The notes beneath the pieces were generated by a model. It did no database searches. It was not told the DNA's origin and saw only the letters and a program-made list of their open reading frames with translations. Both the position numbers and the translations under genes were made by a program. Positions 44,521 through 54,057 of a stretch of DNA of 64,000 bases are shown piece by piece (position 1 is the stretch's first letter; every line of letters begins with the position of its first letter). This stretch comes from Mycoemilia scoparia (taxonomy: Eukaryota > Kickxellomycota > Kickxellomycetes > Kickxellales > Kickxellaceae), in contig JANBPU010000052.1 of assembly GCA_027575805.1 (NCBI GenBank), positions 25,716-89,715 of the forward strand, in the 5' to 3' direction.

Positions 44521-46149
44521 CATTATCATTTTATAGACTACGGACCGTTTTGTTGCTGTTATGCAAGGGGAGGAAGCCCAAGTCATACCGGGAAATACAG
44601 CAGCCGTGTCCAATGACTTACCATTCAAAGGCCTGTCCCATTTGGGCGAAAAGTTCCTCTCCCGATTCCAAGTGTCAAGGATGGACAATCCTCTACTACA
44701 AAACCTCACATTCATAGACTCGCCAGGAATCCTTTCGGGAACAAAGCAAGTCACCCGAGGGTATGACTTTGGCAAGGCGATTAGGTGGTTTGTCGAGCGA
44801 TCGGATATGGTTCTGCTTTTGTTTGACAGTCACAAGCTGGACATCTCGGATGAGTTCAAGCTGGCAATCTCAGTGCTGAGGGGCCACGAAGACAAAACAC
44901 GGGTCGTGTTAAACAAGTGTAACCAGGTTAGCCAACAAGAGCTAATGCGGGTGTAAGTTCTCTCGCTGTATAGCTTATAAATCAGTGGCAAGTGGATGCA
45001 GACTAATAGATAGACACTAACCGACTTGGATTTGTCTGGCAAATTCCATGTAGATACGGCGCTCTGATGTGGTCGCTTGGACGAGTGGTTCCAACACCAG
45101 AAGTCATTAGGGTATACTTGGGATCATTTTGGCCGGCATCCCGCCCACCCCTGAAGCACGCATTTGATGACACAAAAGAGCTGCTGAGCCAGGAACAGAA
45201 GGACCTGTTGGAAGACATGCGGCTGATCCCCAAGAACGCGGCAATTCGGCGCCTAAATCAAATCGTCAAGCGCACAAGACAAGCAACAGTAAGTTAAAAG
45301 GAAAAGAATCCTTCCTCCACAGACTCCTATTCCTGCCTGTGTCTCCCTTTCTTTTCAGCTACTGACTTAAAGACTTGGAAAACTTGCGATTGGTAAACAT
45401 AGGTCCATGCATATATATGCGGCCACATCAGGAGCCTGATGCCGACATTTGGGTCCAAGGAAAAAAAGCTCAAGACAGTGATGGATGGATTGGACACGGA
45501 GTTTGCAAAGCTACAGCACAAATACAATTTGGCGCAGGGCGACTTTTCAGACCATGCTGCCTTTAAACACAATTGCAAGTATTTGAAGGGCAAAGAATTC
45601 CCGAGGCTTGACATGGGGCTCGTCAATGCAGCTCAGGAGGCATTGAACGCGGATTTTCCTGAGCTCATGAGGCGGTTTCCAAGCAATGTTTCTGGCGTGC
45701 CTACTGCCAGCCTGAATGGGCCGCAGAGGAGCAGCCACAATCCTCATGACCAGCAATTGCAACGGCAGCAGCTACAGCGGCAGCTACCAGCATACTCGGC
45801 AATGGCCAATATTGACCTGAAAAACAACGACTCGCACAACCCATTTGCCAAAGGCGCCATTCTCAATTCGCAATACCGCTTTGCCCAAGAGTTCAGCCAT
45901 GGAGTGGATCCCGAAACCGGCACTATTAGCAGCTCAGCAGCAGCTCAAAACATGGGCCGTTGGGGGCAGGATCCTGGTGTCATGAAGGAAGTTTGGGATT
46001 ATGTGGACTGGAGATGTGAGGGCAGGCTTGATCAGGTGCAATTCGAGGCAGCAATGCGCATATGCCAGCTCCTATTTGAAAATCGATTGGAGCTTGGCCA
46101 AGCAAAGCAACAGGTGTTTAATGAGCTGGGCATCCAGGGCCAGCCATAA
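43906..46149 (+). CDS. EHD-type dynamin-like ATPase (RME-1/Past1 family)
   Basis: Four exons (43906-44217, 44537-44952, 45054-45288, 45403-46149) give 569 residues. The N-terminal helical segment is followed by the P-loop LLGQYSTGKTTFLEY (about 76-84), the DSPG motif (FIDSPGILSG), IRWFVERSDMVLLLFDSHKL, the helical stalk (RLNQIVKRTRQATVHAYI; KKLKTVMDGLDTEFAKLQHK) and a C-terminal EH-like domain (WDYVDWRCEGRLDQVQFEAA). EHD proteins bind ATP, tubulate membranes and drive endocytic recycling. Oddities: the base-recognition motif NKxD reads N230-K-C-N233, and the EF-hand loop of the EH domain lacks most Ca-ligating acids. An NPF motif (467-469) precedes the EH domain, as in the autoinhibitory loops of this family. 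Intron 1 ends in a (TTA)n tract. Confidence 0.88.
44478..44520. repeat. (TTA)n microsatellite next to a splice acceptor
   Basis: About 14 TTA units, ending 16 nt before the acceptor of exon 2 of the EHD gene; it replaces the usual mixed pyrimidine tract. Confidence 0.9.
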
Positions 46150-46352
46150 CCTTGACTTCGCCCGAGTCCCCTATGCATAGAGTACTTTGCGTAGCATTTT
46201 ATTACTCCCCCTTTTATTAGAATCGCCATCAGCTTTTGGTATTGTTGGGAATCAAGGCCTATTATGATTTGGCAGCATTCCTCAGAAGCTTCGGGCTGAT
46301 GCAGATGGGCGGTGCATGCGAGTAGGGAGCGAATGTGCTCTTCTATACTCAT
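46032..46352 (-). CDS. possible small minus-strand gene or exon, doubtful
   Basis: The first 60 codons (MSIEEHIRSLLACTAHLHQP, then SEECCQIIIGLDSQQYQKLM) have protein-like composition, but the frame runs 118 bp antisense into the EHD gene where it looks random. A TAG just before EEH could also be a splice acceptor, and another protein-like minus frame (KVVQNLCAMEGQSDPLLCI) lies near 46520-46620. I could not build a full model. Confidence 0.25.
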   Translation of the reverse strand: MSIEEHIRSLLACTAHLHQPEASEECCQIIIGLDSQQYQKLMAILIKGGVIKCYAKYSMHRGLGRSQGYGWPWMPSSLNTCCFAWPSSNRFSNRSWHMRIAASNCT

Positions 46353-46738
46353 ACCTGGATGATACTATTATTAATACATATTTCTATTTCTAAATAAGGA
46401 AAGCAAACTTGAAGGCCAAGCACCTTGTGCTGTTGTCAATAACAAAGTTTGGTGCACTTATGATGGCAAGCCTACCATATGTCACAGGAGCTTATCCTGG
46501 ACGGAATATCCGGGCGCCTCTTATCTATGCGTTGATCGTTTCAGCTTTGCCAGCTGTTTCATCAGATATACAGAGAAGTGGATCTGATTGGCCTTCCATC
46601 GCACATAGATTTTGAACGACCTTGACCAGCCAACAGGAATACAGGGAAAGTCCGTTTCTGCTAAGCTTTTCTCCTAATCTTACAAACCTGTGCAAGAGTA
46701 ACCTTTACAGCACTGTTAAATAGGTGTACCTATGCGTG
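46150..46738. other. intergenic, EHD gene to MFSD1-like gene
   Basis: Contains only the doubtful minus-strand frames described at 46032-46352. No recognised regulatory site. Confidence 0.4.
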
Positions 46739-49401
46739 ATGTCCAACAGATCCCGCTCCACTCGTAAATCTAAAAGTCAGCCTGTTCTCTCCCCCACAGT
46801 TCTCTCTTCTTCTGCTGCTAATACTACTACCAATACTATTAATACCACTTCTGTTTCCTTCTCTCCTTCTCCGCACCTTTGCTCTTATTCCACTCCTGAA
46901 CGCTCTTTTGATATCTTTCCTCAGGAAGCAGACCGTCAGCTGCATATTTCTGCCGAACAATATAGTGGATCATACATTGAACTCAAACCTGTTTCCTCCA
47001 GTCTAAAGGCCTCTACTTCGACAAGCAGAATGAGCGCCGAGGAACGTGAATTTCTACGCAGCCATTATACCGATTCCCCAAATGCCTACCAAGCGCTTTC
47101 GCCTAGAGCCAGCACAAGCAATAGCAGCGGGTTGCACCCCGGCCTTGGGCACCGGAAGTCCACCGACAGCTCGATAAGCGACAATCCGCTAAACCAACGC
47201 AAATGGGGATATAAGGCTCTGGCGCTTATATGCACCCTGCTCATATCTGGTAAGTCAAAAATATGCCTCCTGAAAACAATCAGGATAAGCTTTATCTGTC
47301 CATAATGCCCCCTGAGATTGAATCCTTCCACCAATTTCTTGCTAATATATATACACATTTATATATTATAGTTGGCGCACATTATTCTGCCCATACTCTT
47401 GGGTCGCTGAAAGCAACGATAAAGGAGGTAGGCTATCTTTATGTATATAATATATATCCCTTCGCCCTTTCCATCCATGCTGACTGCCATAGCCATCAGT
47501 AAAGACATAGTCTGGATCTCCTTTTTCTTCTTCATTGGCATTATTATTGTTGTTGGTGGTGGTGGTGGTGCTTATGTTATGACAAGGTTTCATTTCTATC
47601 ATAAGCACCTAACAATTATTCAAATCACAAGGCGGTGCAATTAAGGCGAGGCGTATGTGCACGCGCTGGTCCCGTTGTCTCCAGCAAACTCCTGACTACC
47701 AGCATTACTGCTGTTACTATCCAAGCTTGGGGTCATAGCCCTTCCAAAGTTATGCTGTGTTTGTGTACATTGTATAATGAACTTGGCTAGCCCAATGCCG
47801 TGATTCTGTATGTAATTGGAAATAAATCCAGCTCGTTTTCCTATTTGCTGCCAGAAATGCAGTAATGGGAAAGTGGTAATAATTGAAGAATATCCGCCAG
47901 ATACTGCTTTGGTCTACACATTATATAGAAACACAACTTCCACTGCCTTACTTGCTTACTGCCAAAGCTCTCTCTCTCTCAATATGGCACTCAATCCACC
48001 CACATCCATAACCGTTGCCGGGGTGATCTGCCTATTGACTAATGTCATTGATTTTTTTGATTTCTGTAGGAACTTGGAATAACAAATGCTCAGTATGGCG
48101 CCCTTCAATCGACAGTCTCGATGGTCAATACGTTCCTGCCACTACTTGGTGGCATATTTATTGACACATTCGGCACAGCGACTGGATCAATTTTGGCCAC
48201 TATCTTCATAACCATCGGAAATACCATAATTTCCATATCCACACATCAGCGATCGTTCCATACGATGGTAGTCGGAAAGATTCTGTATGGGCTTGGGTCG
48301 GGTGCAATCGTGACTATACAGGAAACAATTCTGGGTCACTGGTTTAAAGGACGAAGCCTTTCAATAGCCTTGGCTCTCCAGATATCCTCATCACGTGTTG
48401 CATCATTCCTTTCAATGGGAACAGCCGTGCCCATCGCTCACTATTTCAACTTTTATGGTGCCGCGTTCTGGGCCTCGACCTTTGTGTGTGCGTTTTCAAT
48501 GGCCGTTAATCTGTTGTATGTGTGGTTGATGAGACATATTAAAGAGCAAATGACCACCCAGGAGCTAGCAAAACTAAAGCGAAAGACCTCATTCTCAATT
48601 CGCCTTATGCTGTTTTTGCCTGCCGCATTCTGGCTCATAGCTAGCGAATCGTTTATATTGGGCAGCGCTTGGACTTCATTTTTGCATATTAATACCGAGC
48701 TCATTAAACTACGCTTTGGCACCGATGATCGTGTTGCAGCATGGAATGCCAGTATCTCTCAAATAATGCCTATTTTCCTAGTTCCATGCTTAGGCTATAT
48801 CTTGGATAGATTTGGACATCGCCCATCATGGATAATCTTTGCTGGTTTGACATTCACTTTGTCTATTTTGTTTGTTGGCTTTACACACATCACCCCCGTT
48901 GTTGGAATGGTCATATATTCGATATCACTTTCGATTGGCCCTGTGGCACTAATCACATCTATACCGCTGATAATCCCGCTATCATCCCTTGGGACTGCGC
49001 TGGGATTGTACAAGTCAGCATCCAACACTGGTGACACCATAGTCGACATTTTGGTTGGAAGATTGCAGGATATCGGACCTAAAACTTTGAAAGAAAGCAG
49101 CAACAGCTACTTCTATGTCATGATATTTTATATATTTTGGGGATGCTTTTCGATGGGGGTCGGTGCCCTGCTTCTGGTTGTCGATAGGAATTCCTGGATG
49201 GGACTGTTAACCAGTCAGAGCCCAGAGCGAAAGCAAATTCAACGCGAATTGACCGAATATCGTCGTGAACAGGACCCGCGAAGACTGATTAATCTCCCCA
49301 ACTGGAAACAGTATTTGAGATGGTGGAACTGGACTCCTCTAGTGGTTCTGGGTTTTTTGCTGATAGTCAGCTGGGTACTATTTGTAAAGTTCTTGGTTTA
49401 A
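46739..49401 (+). CDS. major facilitator superfamily transporter, MFSD1-like
   Basis: Three exons (46739-47249, 47372-47427, 48070-49401) give 632 residues. A ~155-residue Ser/Thr-rich cytosolic N-terminus precedes the first membrane segment (KWGYKALALICTLLISVGAH). About 12 membrane segments follow. The first helical hairpin has the MFSD1-type sequence LGSLKATIKEELGITNAQYG and SMVNTFLPLLGGIFIDTFGT, the MFS motif A region; GFAFGSG-like motifs are replaced by ILYGLGSGAIVTIQETILGH. The C-terminus is a short cytosolic tail then a last hydrophobic segment (PLVVLGFLLIVSWVLFVKFL). Animal MFSD1 is a lysosomal dipeptide exporter; substrate here is unknown. Intron 2 (642 nt) is unusually long, with a (GGT)n patch at about 47554-47570. 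Start is MSNRSRST; an earlier out-of-frame ATG sits 8 nt upstream. Confidence 0.85.
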
Positions 49402-50268
49402 GTCTACATCATCCATGGACTTGACTCTGTGCATATCTCTCATAGAACACTCTGAATTTACAAACTGCTTTGCAAAATATTGTATTCTTTACCCACCACC
49501 ACCAACTCTTAGCACCAACAAGCTTCACTATCATTATCATTACTCGTCTTTAATTTTAGTCTAATTTGCATGTTTTCAATACATTAACCGTAGTCTGATA
49601 CTAACTTCTATCATATTTTATATTAATTTGTATAACTTATACCGTTTAAATAATCTTCATGGTTTTTTGCTGGTTTAATATCACTAATACCAGATTACAT
49701 AATCCAAATATTTTATTCATAAAACTCTAATTGAACAATGATATTACGATTTCCTTTTATGGTCTAAATAGCTATGCTTAAGTGTATTTCCGTGAAGTCG
49801 ACCTGATTAGCAAATACAGTAGACATAAAGGTTGACATAAATTTGCAATGCATCATGGGGGTAATAATTTCTGAAGGCTACCTTTTGGAGGCCAATGATA
49901 ATAGGGGAAATCACAGCCAAACGAGTGACTAACTCTTCAAAAATAATCTTCTATAAAACCATCATCAACTAAATCGAGATATCAATTGTTTATTGTCTGT
50001 GTCTGTTTATATTGGCAACAATGCCTAAAGCGATGCAAAGGTAAACCATTACATGAATGTTATGGAAAATAGATGTGTGTAGTAGTATGTATATGTGTAT
50101 ATGACGTAAATATAGAGGTGTCTAAAGGTATATCGTAATAGGTGGCGGGTTGGGTATAAAGATAGGGGGATAAGGATATATATATATAATGATAGTGGAG
50201 GTAGCGGTAGGAGAGAAGGAAGGAGGAGGATAAAATGAAAAAACCACATGTAATGATGGACAGGAAAC
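49402..50268. other. intergenic between convergent genes with a MITE
   Basis: AT-rich 3' regions. MITE copy F lies inside. No gene seen. Confidence 0.5.
49851..49956 (-). mobile_element. MITE-like element, copy F
   Basis: About 106 bp in reverse orientation; its complement has TTATTTTTGAAGAGTTAGTC at one end, then TCACTCGTTTGGCTGTGATT, and AGCCTTCAGAAATTATTACC at the other. The interior aligns best with copy D. Confidence 0.7.
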
Positions 50269-53200
50269 TTAGTCACGATCTATCCAAGATCGGCCAGACT
50301 GAGATTGTGAAAGTGGTGAAGTATCTGCACCACCACCACTCTTGGTCTCCATATTGGGAGAAGATTCTGATTTCATGGATGGTGATGTTGGATTGTTTTT
50401 ACTAGTAGACGACCTTTTATAATCAAAAGAACCCTTCTTGTTTTTATCACCGCTGTCATGGTGATCATTTCCAATGTCACTATCATAGCTGCTGCTACTA
50501 CCACGGTCGCCACGACTTTCACCCTCATCATCGCTTAGCTCACCCAATGGATCTGATGAGGCTTCAAGTTCTTCCCAAATATTTCCAAATGATTTTGAGA
50601 AGCCAACGACATCTTTGACACTGCGCATACCTTTTTCAAGGGAAACAACGCCATTCATCATGTCAGACATGGCGCCCTTGAGTTCATCTCTGGTGATTGA
50701 TACCAATTCCTGGATAACATCCCATCTTTGTATGCTTTCTTTCTGTCCGCGTTGGTAAGCCTGCGTGGCCTTTTTGCGATATCTCTCGATCTCGGTTTTC
50801 CATGATAGACGTTCCTTGGTATACTGCTCCGACATTGTCTGGAACTGGGATCTTAGCACCACTGTCTCTTGTTCAGTGATACTCTCTCTGTCCTCCAACT
50901 GCTTGATTTTCTTGAGTAGTGCTTCAATCTTTGCATCTTTTTCATCCAGCTTATCTCGAAGCTGGCACTCAGTTTCCTTTGTGTCATCAAATTCAAGCTC
51001 AAGGGTCGCCAGTTTATGGCTTATGGCCTTTTCCTTTTGGATTGAGTCACCTAGCTGGGTTTTCTTTTCATCCAATTCTAGTTTTAAGCTATCAATTATT
51101 GTGTTGAGCTCGTCGACCCGGAGTTGAAGTCGAAGCTCTTTTTCGCTGATGTGGTCAGAATCTCGGCGAGGAGATAATATTACAGATTCGTTATCGTTAT
51201 CGTCATTATGTTCAGTTATCGTAGGCGACAAAGGGTTAGGTTGGAGTGACCGCTTCCTTTCACCCTTGAGAATTGCTGCTGCTGTTGCTGCAGGAGAGTC
51301 TTCGGCTTTAAGGGGAGGGGAAATCATTTCTTTTCTGTGAGAAGTATCGTTTGGCAAAAGCGATGCAGAGCGAACCTGTGGTTCGTTGTAACTTTCTGAG
51401 CTCCTTGGCCCTCCATCACGTTCTTCAAATGAATCATGGCTGTTTTTTGGAGTAGGATGTTGAGGTTGAAACTTTACTGTAGGCTGTGGTTTTCCACCAT
51501 CAACGCTGCGTTCAGGAGCACAGAATAGAGGCTCTGGTGCAAGCGAATGAAGTCTTCCTGCTTTGCGATTTCCATAGGATTGTGCTGCTACTGCTGCCGG
51601 GACTGATCTTGTTGACTGTGGCTCACTGCTTTGATAAGCACTTTCACTGCCCATATCAACACTTCCTTCGTCGCTGACTAAATTGGAAGATGAAGCATAA
51701 TAAGAGGCAGAGCCTGGGACTGCATCCTTGCGGTTGTCAGTGTACTGGTTCTGTAGCATTGCCATGCCAGATGGTGAATTTATTTGGCTACTTCTATCCA
51801 ACGAATCGCTTTGAATCGAATATACAGAGGGGTGCTTAAGATTTCGCAAGGCCGGGTGTCCGCCTGATGGTGGTGGGTCAACAGAAGACCTGTTGCTATG
51901 AGAGTAGTGATAGCGGCCATGGCTTGATGTAGGTTTGGATGTTGTATGTAATGTGCTATCAATTGAGTGGTGGCGGTCCCTGTAACTTGCAGCAGCAGAG
52001 CCATGGTATATTTTTTCGCCAGGATGATGACTACCAGACTGCAATGGCTCCCATGCTCGTTGGTTTTTAACAAGCTCGTCCTGCTCTTGGCTGTTTTGCC
52101 AATCATCAGTCTGTGCTTCAACATTTATACTTTGGGCGCTGGAAAAATGGTGCAGATCCCTGGCCCTTTCCATTTGCTGACCTAGTTCAGCAGATTCAAA
52201 ATTTGCATTGACACTGTTTTGATGGTGGCGGTGGTGGCTGTTGAAAGTAGAATTCACTTGGTTTTGGTACTTTTCCATATAAGGATGCATTGTTGGAGAT
52301 GAGGGGAGCGAAAATGAAGCCGACTCTCTTGGTGGGGGACTTCTGGATGTGGATCTTAAAGTTGGGCCAGGACTAGTGACCCTGGCAGCACCGGACCGGG
52401 GGTGACGAGAGCGATTGTTATTCACACTATAGCCAGAATCAGTATCACCATTGTAGTTATAAAAGTCGTTAAACTCTACACGTGAAGAGCGAGACTGTAG
52501 GTCATCACTAAGCCTGGATGCTATGTATGCCTGGCTTGCTGTTTCGTTAGACGACGGCTTTAACCTTCTGAGGCTTGTGTGTCTCTGCAAAGTACCCGGA
52601 GAATTTTTTATTCCCCCAGGGGCACGATTTGCTCTTGATCCAGAGTGGTTCTTTTGTGGAACTATGTGTGGCTGGCCCTGATGTTGATGATAATGCTTTT
52701 TACTATTAGCGATATCATTTTTGCCGATATTATTTTGGTGGTGGTGGTGGTGGTGGTGACTCCATTCATACTCATTATAGCTTTGGTATCCCCCATCGTA
52801 AGACTGAAAATCTTGTTGGTTTTCTACTGGCGGTCTTTGCGTGTGTCTCTCTGGAACGCGTGTGGCAGATTGGCCCTTGTGGAAGCCAGCGTGGTGGGCC
52901 TGTGGGATATGGACAGCTTCATCAAAATCATTCATTTGTCTGGAGGAGCCATCAGTTGAAGGGGGAGACAGAGGAATGGGGTTGGAATGTGTCTCTAATT
53001 CAAAAGGATTTTTACCACTACCAGCCATTACAGGCGCACTTGGGGCTGTCTGTGAGGGCCTTCCCACATAGTCTTGGCTCACTGGAGGTCTCGCATTGTT
53101 TTGGTTATGATGAGGATTTGCAGGGTAATAATGATTTGCTGTTGTTTTGTTCCTGCCCTTCTCAGGCTCAGGCTTAATGTGCTTTGGATGTGGTCTCTCT

Positions 53201-54057
53201 ACGTAATGAGCTTGGGGGTAGCCAGGCCGCTGATTAGGCTGTGGAGAATGCCACTGCTGCTGCTGTGCCTTGTATGCTTCTGGGTTGGGTATGGTGGCAA
53301 CGGGTGGTATTGCTGCTGTTGCTGATGATATGGGCGCAATATAGCCAGAATCATGGAGCTCGGCAGCACTGTACTTAATTGCCGCATCGGTGCTGCTGTT
53401 GGGATGCTCATACATATGCTGGCGATGGCCTCTTGGGCCTACGGATGGAAGGGTGGCAGCATTGTATGAGGATGACAGCTCGTAGTAGTTTTTGGAATGC
53501 TCAGCTGGCTTGCGCGATATTCGGCGGAGGCGAGTAGGCCGTGGGGTCTGGTAGCTGTGGGACATGTCAGTTGTCATAGCTGATGGCGACTTTGAAGGCG
53601 ATGTGGTATTAGTAAGAGTATTGGGCTTTTCGCTGTTAGCTTGCTTATTGGTATTGTCGCGGTATGCAGAAAAAGTAACGCGAGGTGGTATTCGGTTGTG
53701 GTTGCTAGCTGAGCCGCCCTGTACTGCTGCTGTGGTGGTATTAGCAGGGTCTGTTGTATTTTTGATGCTGCTGGCTTCTGCTGTATTCTTTTGAAATGCT
53801 CGCAAATTGGCAATGCTTTTTGCCCTCTGTCTCCAGCTGGATGAAGAGCTATGCGAGTTTGCTGTGGTGGTAACTGTTCGTTTTAGGGCAGTGTTGCTGG
53901 CAGGCTTGGACTTTGGGCTGGAGTTGCTTTTATAGCTGTTTGGTGGGGATATTGTAGCTGCGCTAGCGTCAAGGGGCCTGTCAAGAGATGAAGAGATAGG
54001 GTCTTCTAGCAAAGCTTCCATGCGAAAAATTGGCCAGTTGGGCGAGAGGACAGGCAA
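50269..54057 (-). CDS. large disordered protein with C-terminal coiled coil, 1262 aa
   Basis: One uninterrupted frame. The first ~950 residues are Ser/His/Asn/Gln/Pro-rich and disordered, with a polyhistidine run (8 His, about 436) encoded by a (GGT)n tract on the plus strand. A strong coiled coil spans about 969-1100 (LQLRVDELNTIIDSLKLELD; LEFDDTKETECQLRDKLDEK; KIEALLKKIKQLEDRESITE). A further helical block (QRWDVIQELVSITRDELKGA; MNGVVSLEKGMRSVKDVVG) and an acidic/Ser tail follow. This is the layout of cytoskeleton or polarity scaffold proteins, but I do not recognise a family and do not assign a function. Starts at 54057 and 54021 (MEALLEDPISSSLDRP) are both possible; the second looks more conserved in style. 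Confidence 0.6.
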   Translation of the reverse strand: MPVLSPNWPIFRMEALLEDPISSSLDRPLDASAATISPPNSYKSNSSPKSKPASNTALKRTVTTTANSHSSSSSWRQRAKSIANLRAFQKNTAEASSIKNTTDPANTTTAAVQGGSASNHNRIPPRVTFSAYRDNTNKQANSEKPNTLTNTTSPSKSPSAMTTDMSHSYQTPRPTRLRRISRKPAEHSKNYYELSSSYNAATLPSVGPRGHRQHMYEHPNSSTDAAIKYSAAELHDSGYIAPISSATAAIPPVATIPNPEAYKAQQQQWHSPQPNQRPGYPQAHYVERPHPKHIKPEPEKGRNKTTANHYYPANPHHNQNNARPPVSQDYVGRPSQTAPSAPVMAGSGKNPFELETHSNPIPLSPPSTDGSSRQMNDFDEAVHIPQAHHAGFHKGQSATRVPERHTQRPPVENQQDFQSYDGGYQSYNEYEWSHHHHHHHQNNIGKNDIANSKKHYHQHQGQPHIVPQKNHSGSRANRAPGGIKNSPGTLQRHTSLRRLKPSSNETASQAYIASRLSDDLQSRSSRVEFNDFYNYNGDTDSGYSVNNNRSRHPRSGAARVTSPGPTLRSTSRSPPPRESASFSLPSSPTMHPYMEKYQNQVNSTFNSHHRHHQNSVNANFESAELGQQMERARDLHHFSSAQSINVEAQTDDWQNSQEQDELVKNQRAWEPLQSGSHHPGEKIYHGSAAASYRDRHHSIDSTLHTTSKPTSSHGRYHYSHSNRSSVDPPPSGGHPALRNLKHPSVYSIQSDSLDRSSQINSPSGMAMLQNQYTDNRKDAVPGSASYYASSSNLVSDEGSVDMGSESAYQSSEPQSTRSVPAAVAAQSYGNRKAGRLHSLAPEPLFCAPERSVDGGKPQPTVKFQPQHPTPKNSHDSFEERDGGPRSSESYNEPQVRSASLLPNDTSHRKEMISPPLKAEDSPAATAAAILKGERKRSLQPNPLSPTITEHNDDNDNESVILSPRRDSDHISEKELRLQLRVDELNTIIDSLKLELDEKKTQLGDSIQKEKAISHKLATLELEFDDTKETECQLRDKLDEKDAKIEALLKKIKQLEDRESITEQETVVLRSQFQTMSEQYTKERLSWKTEIERYRKKATQAYQRGQKESIQRWDVIQELVSITRDELKGAMSDMMNGVVSLEKGMRSVKDVVGFSKSFGNIWEELEASSDPLGELSDDEGESRGDRGSSSSYDSDIGNDHHDSGDKNKKGSFDYKRSSTSKNNPTSPSMKSESSPNMETKSGGGADTSPLSQSQSGRSWIDRD

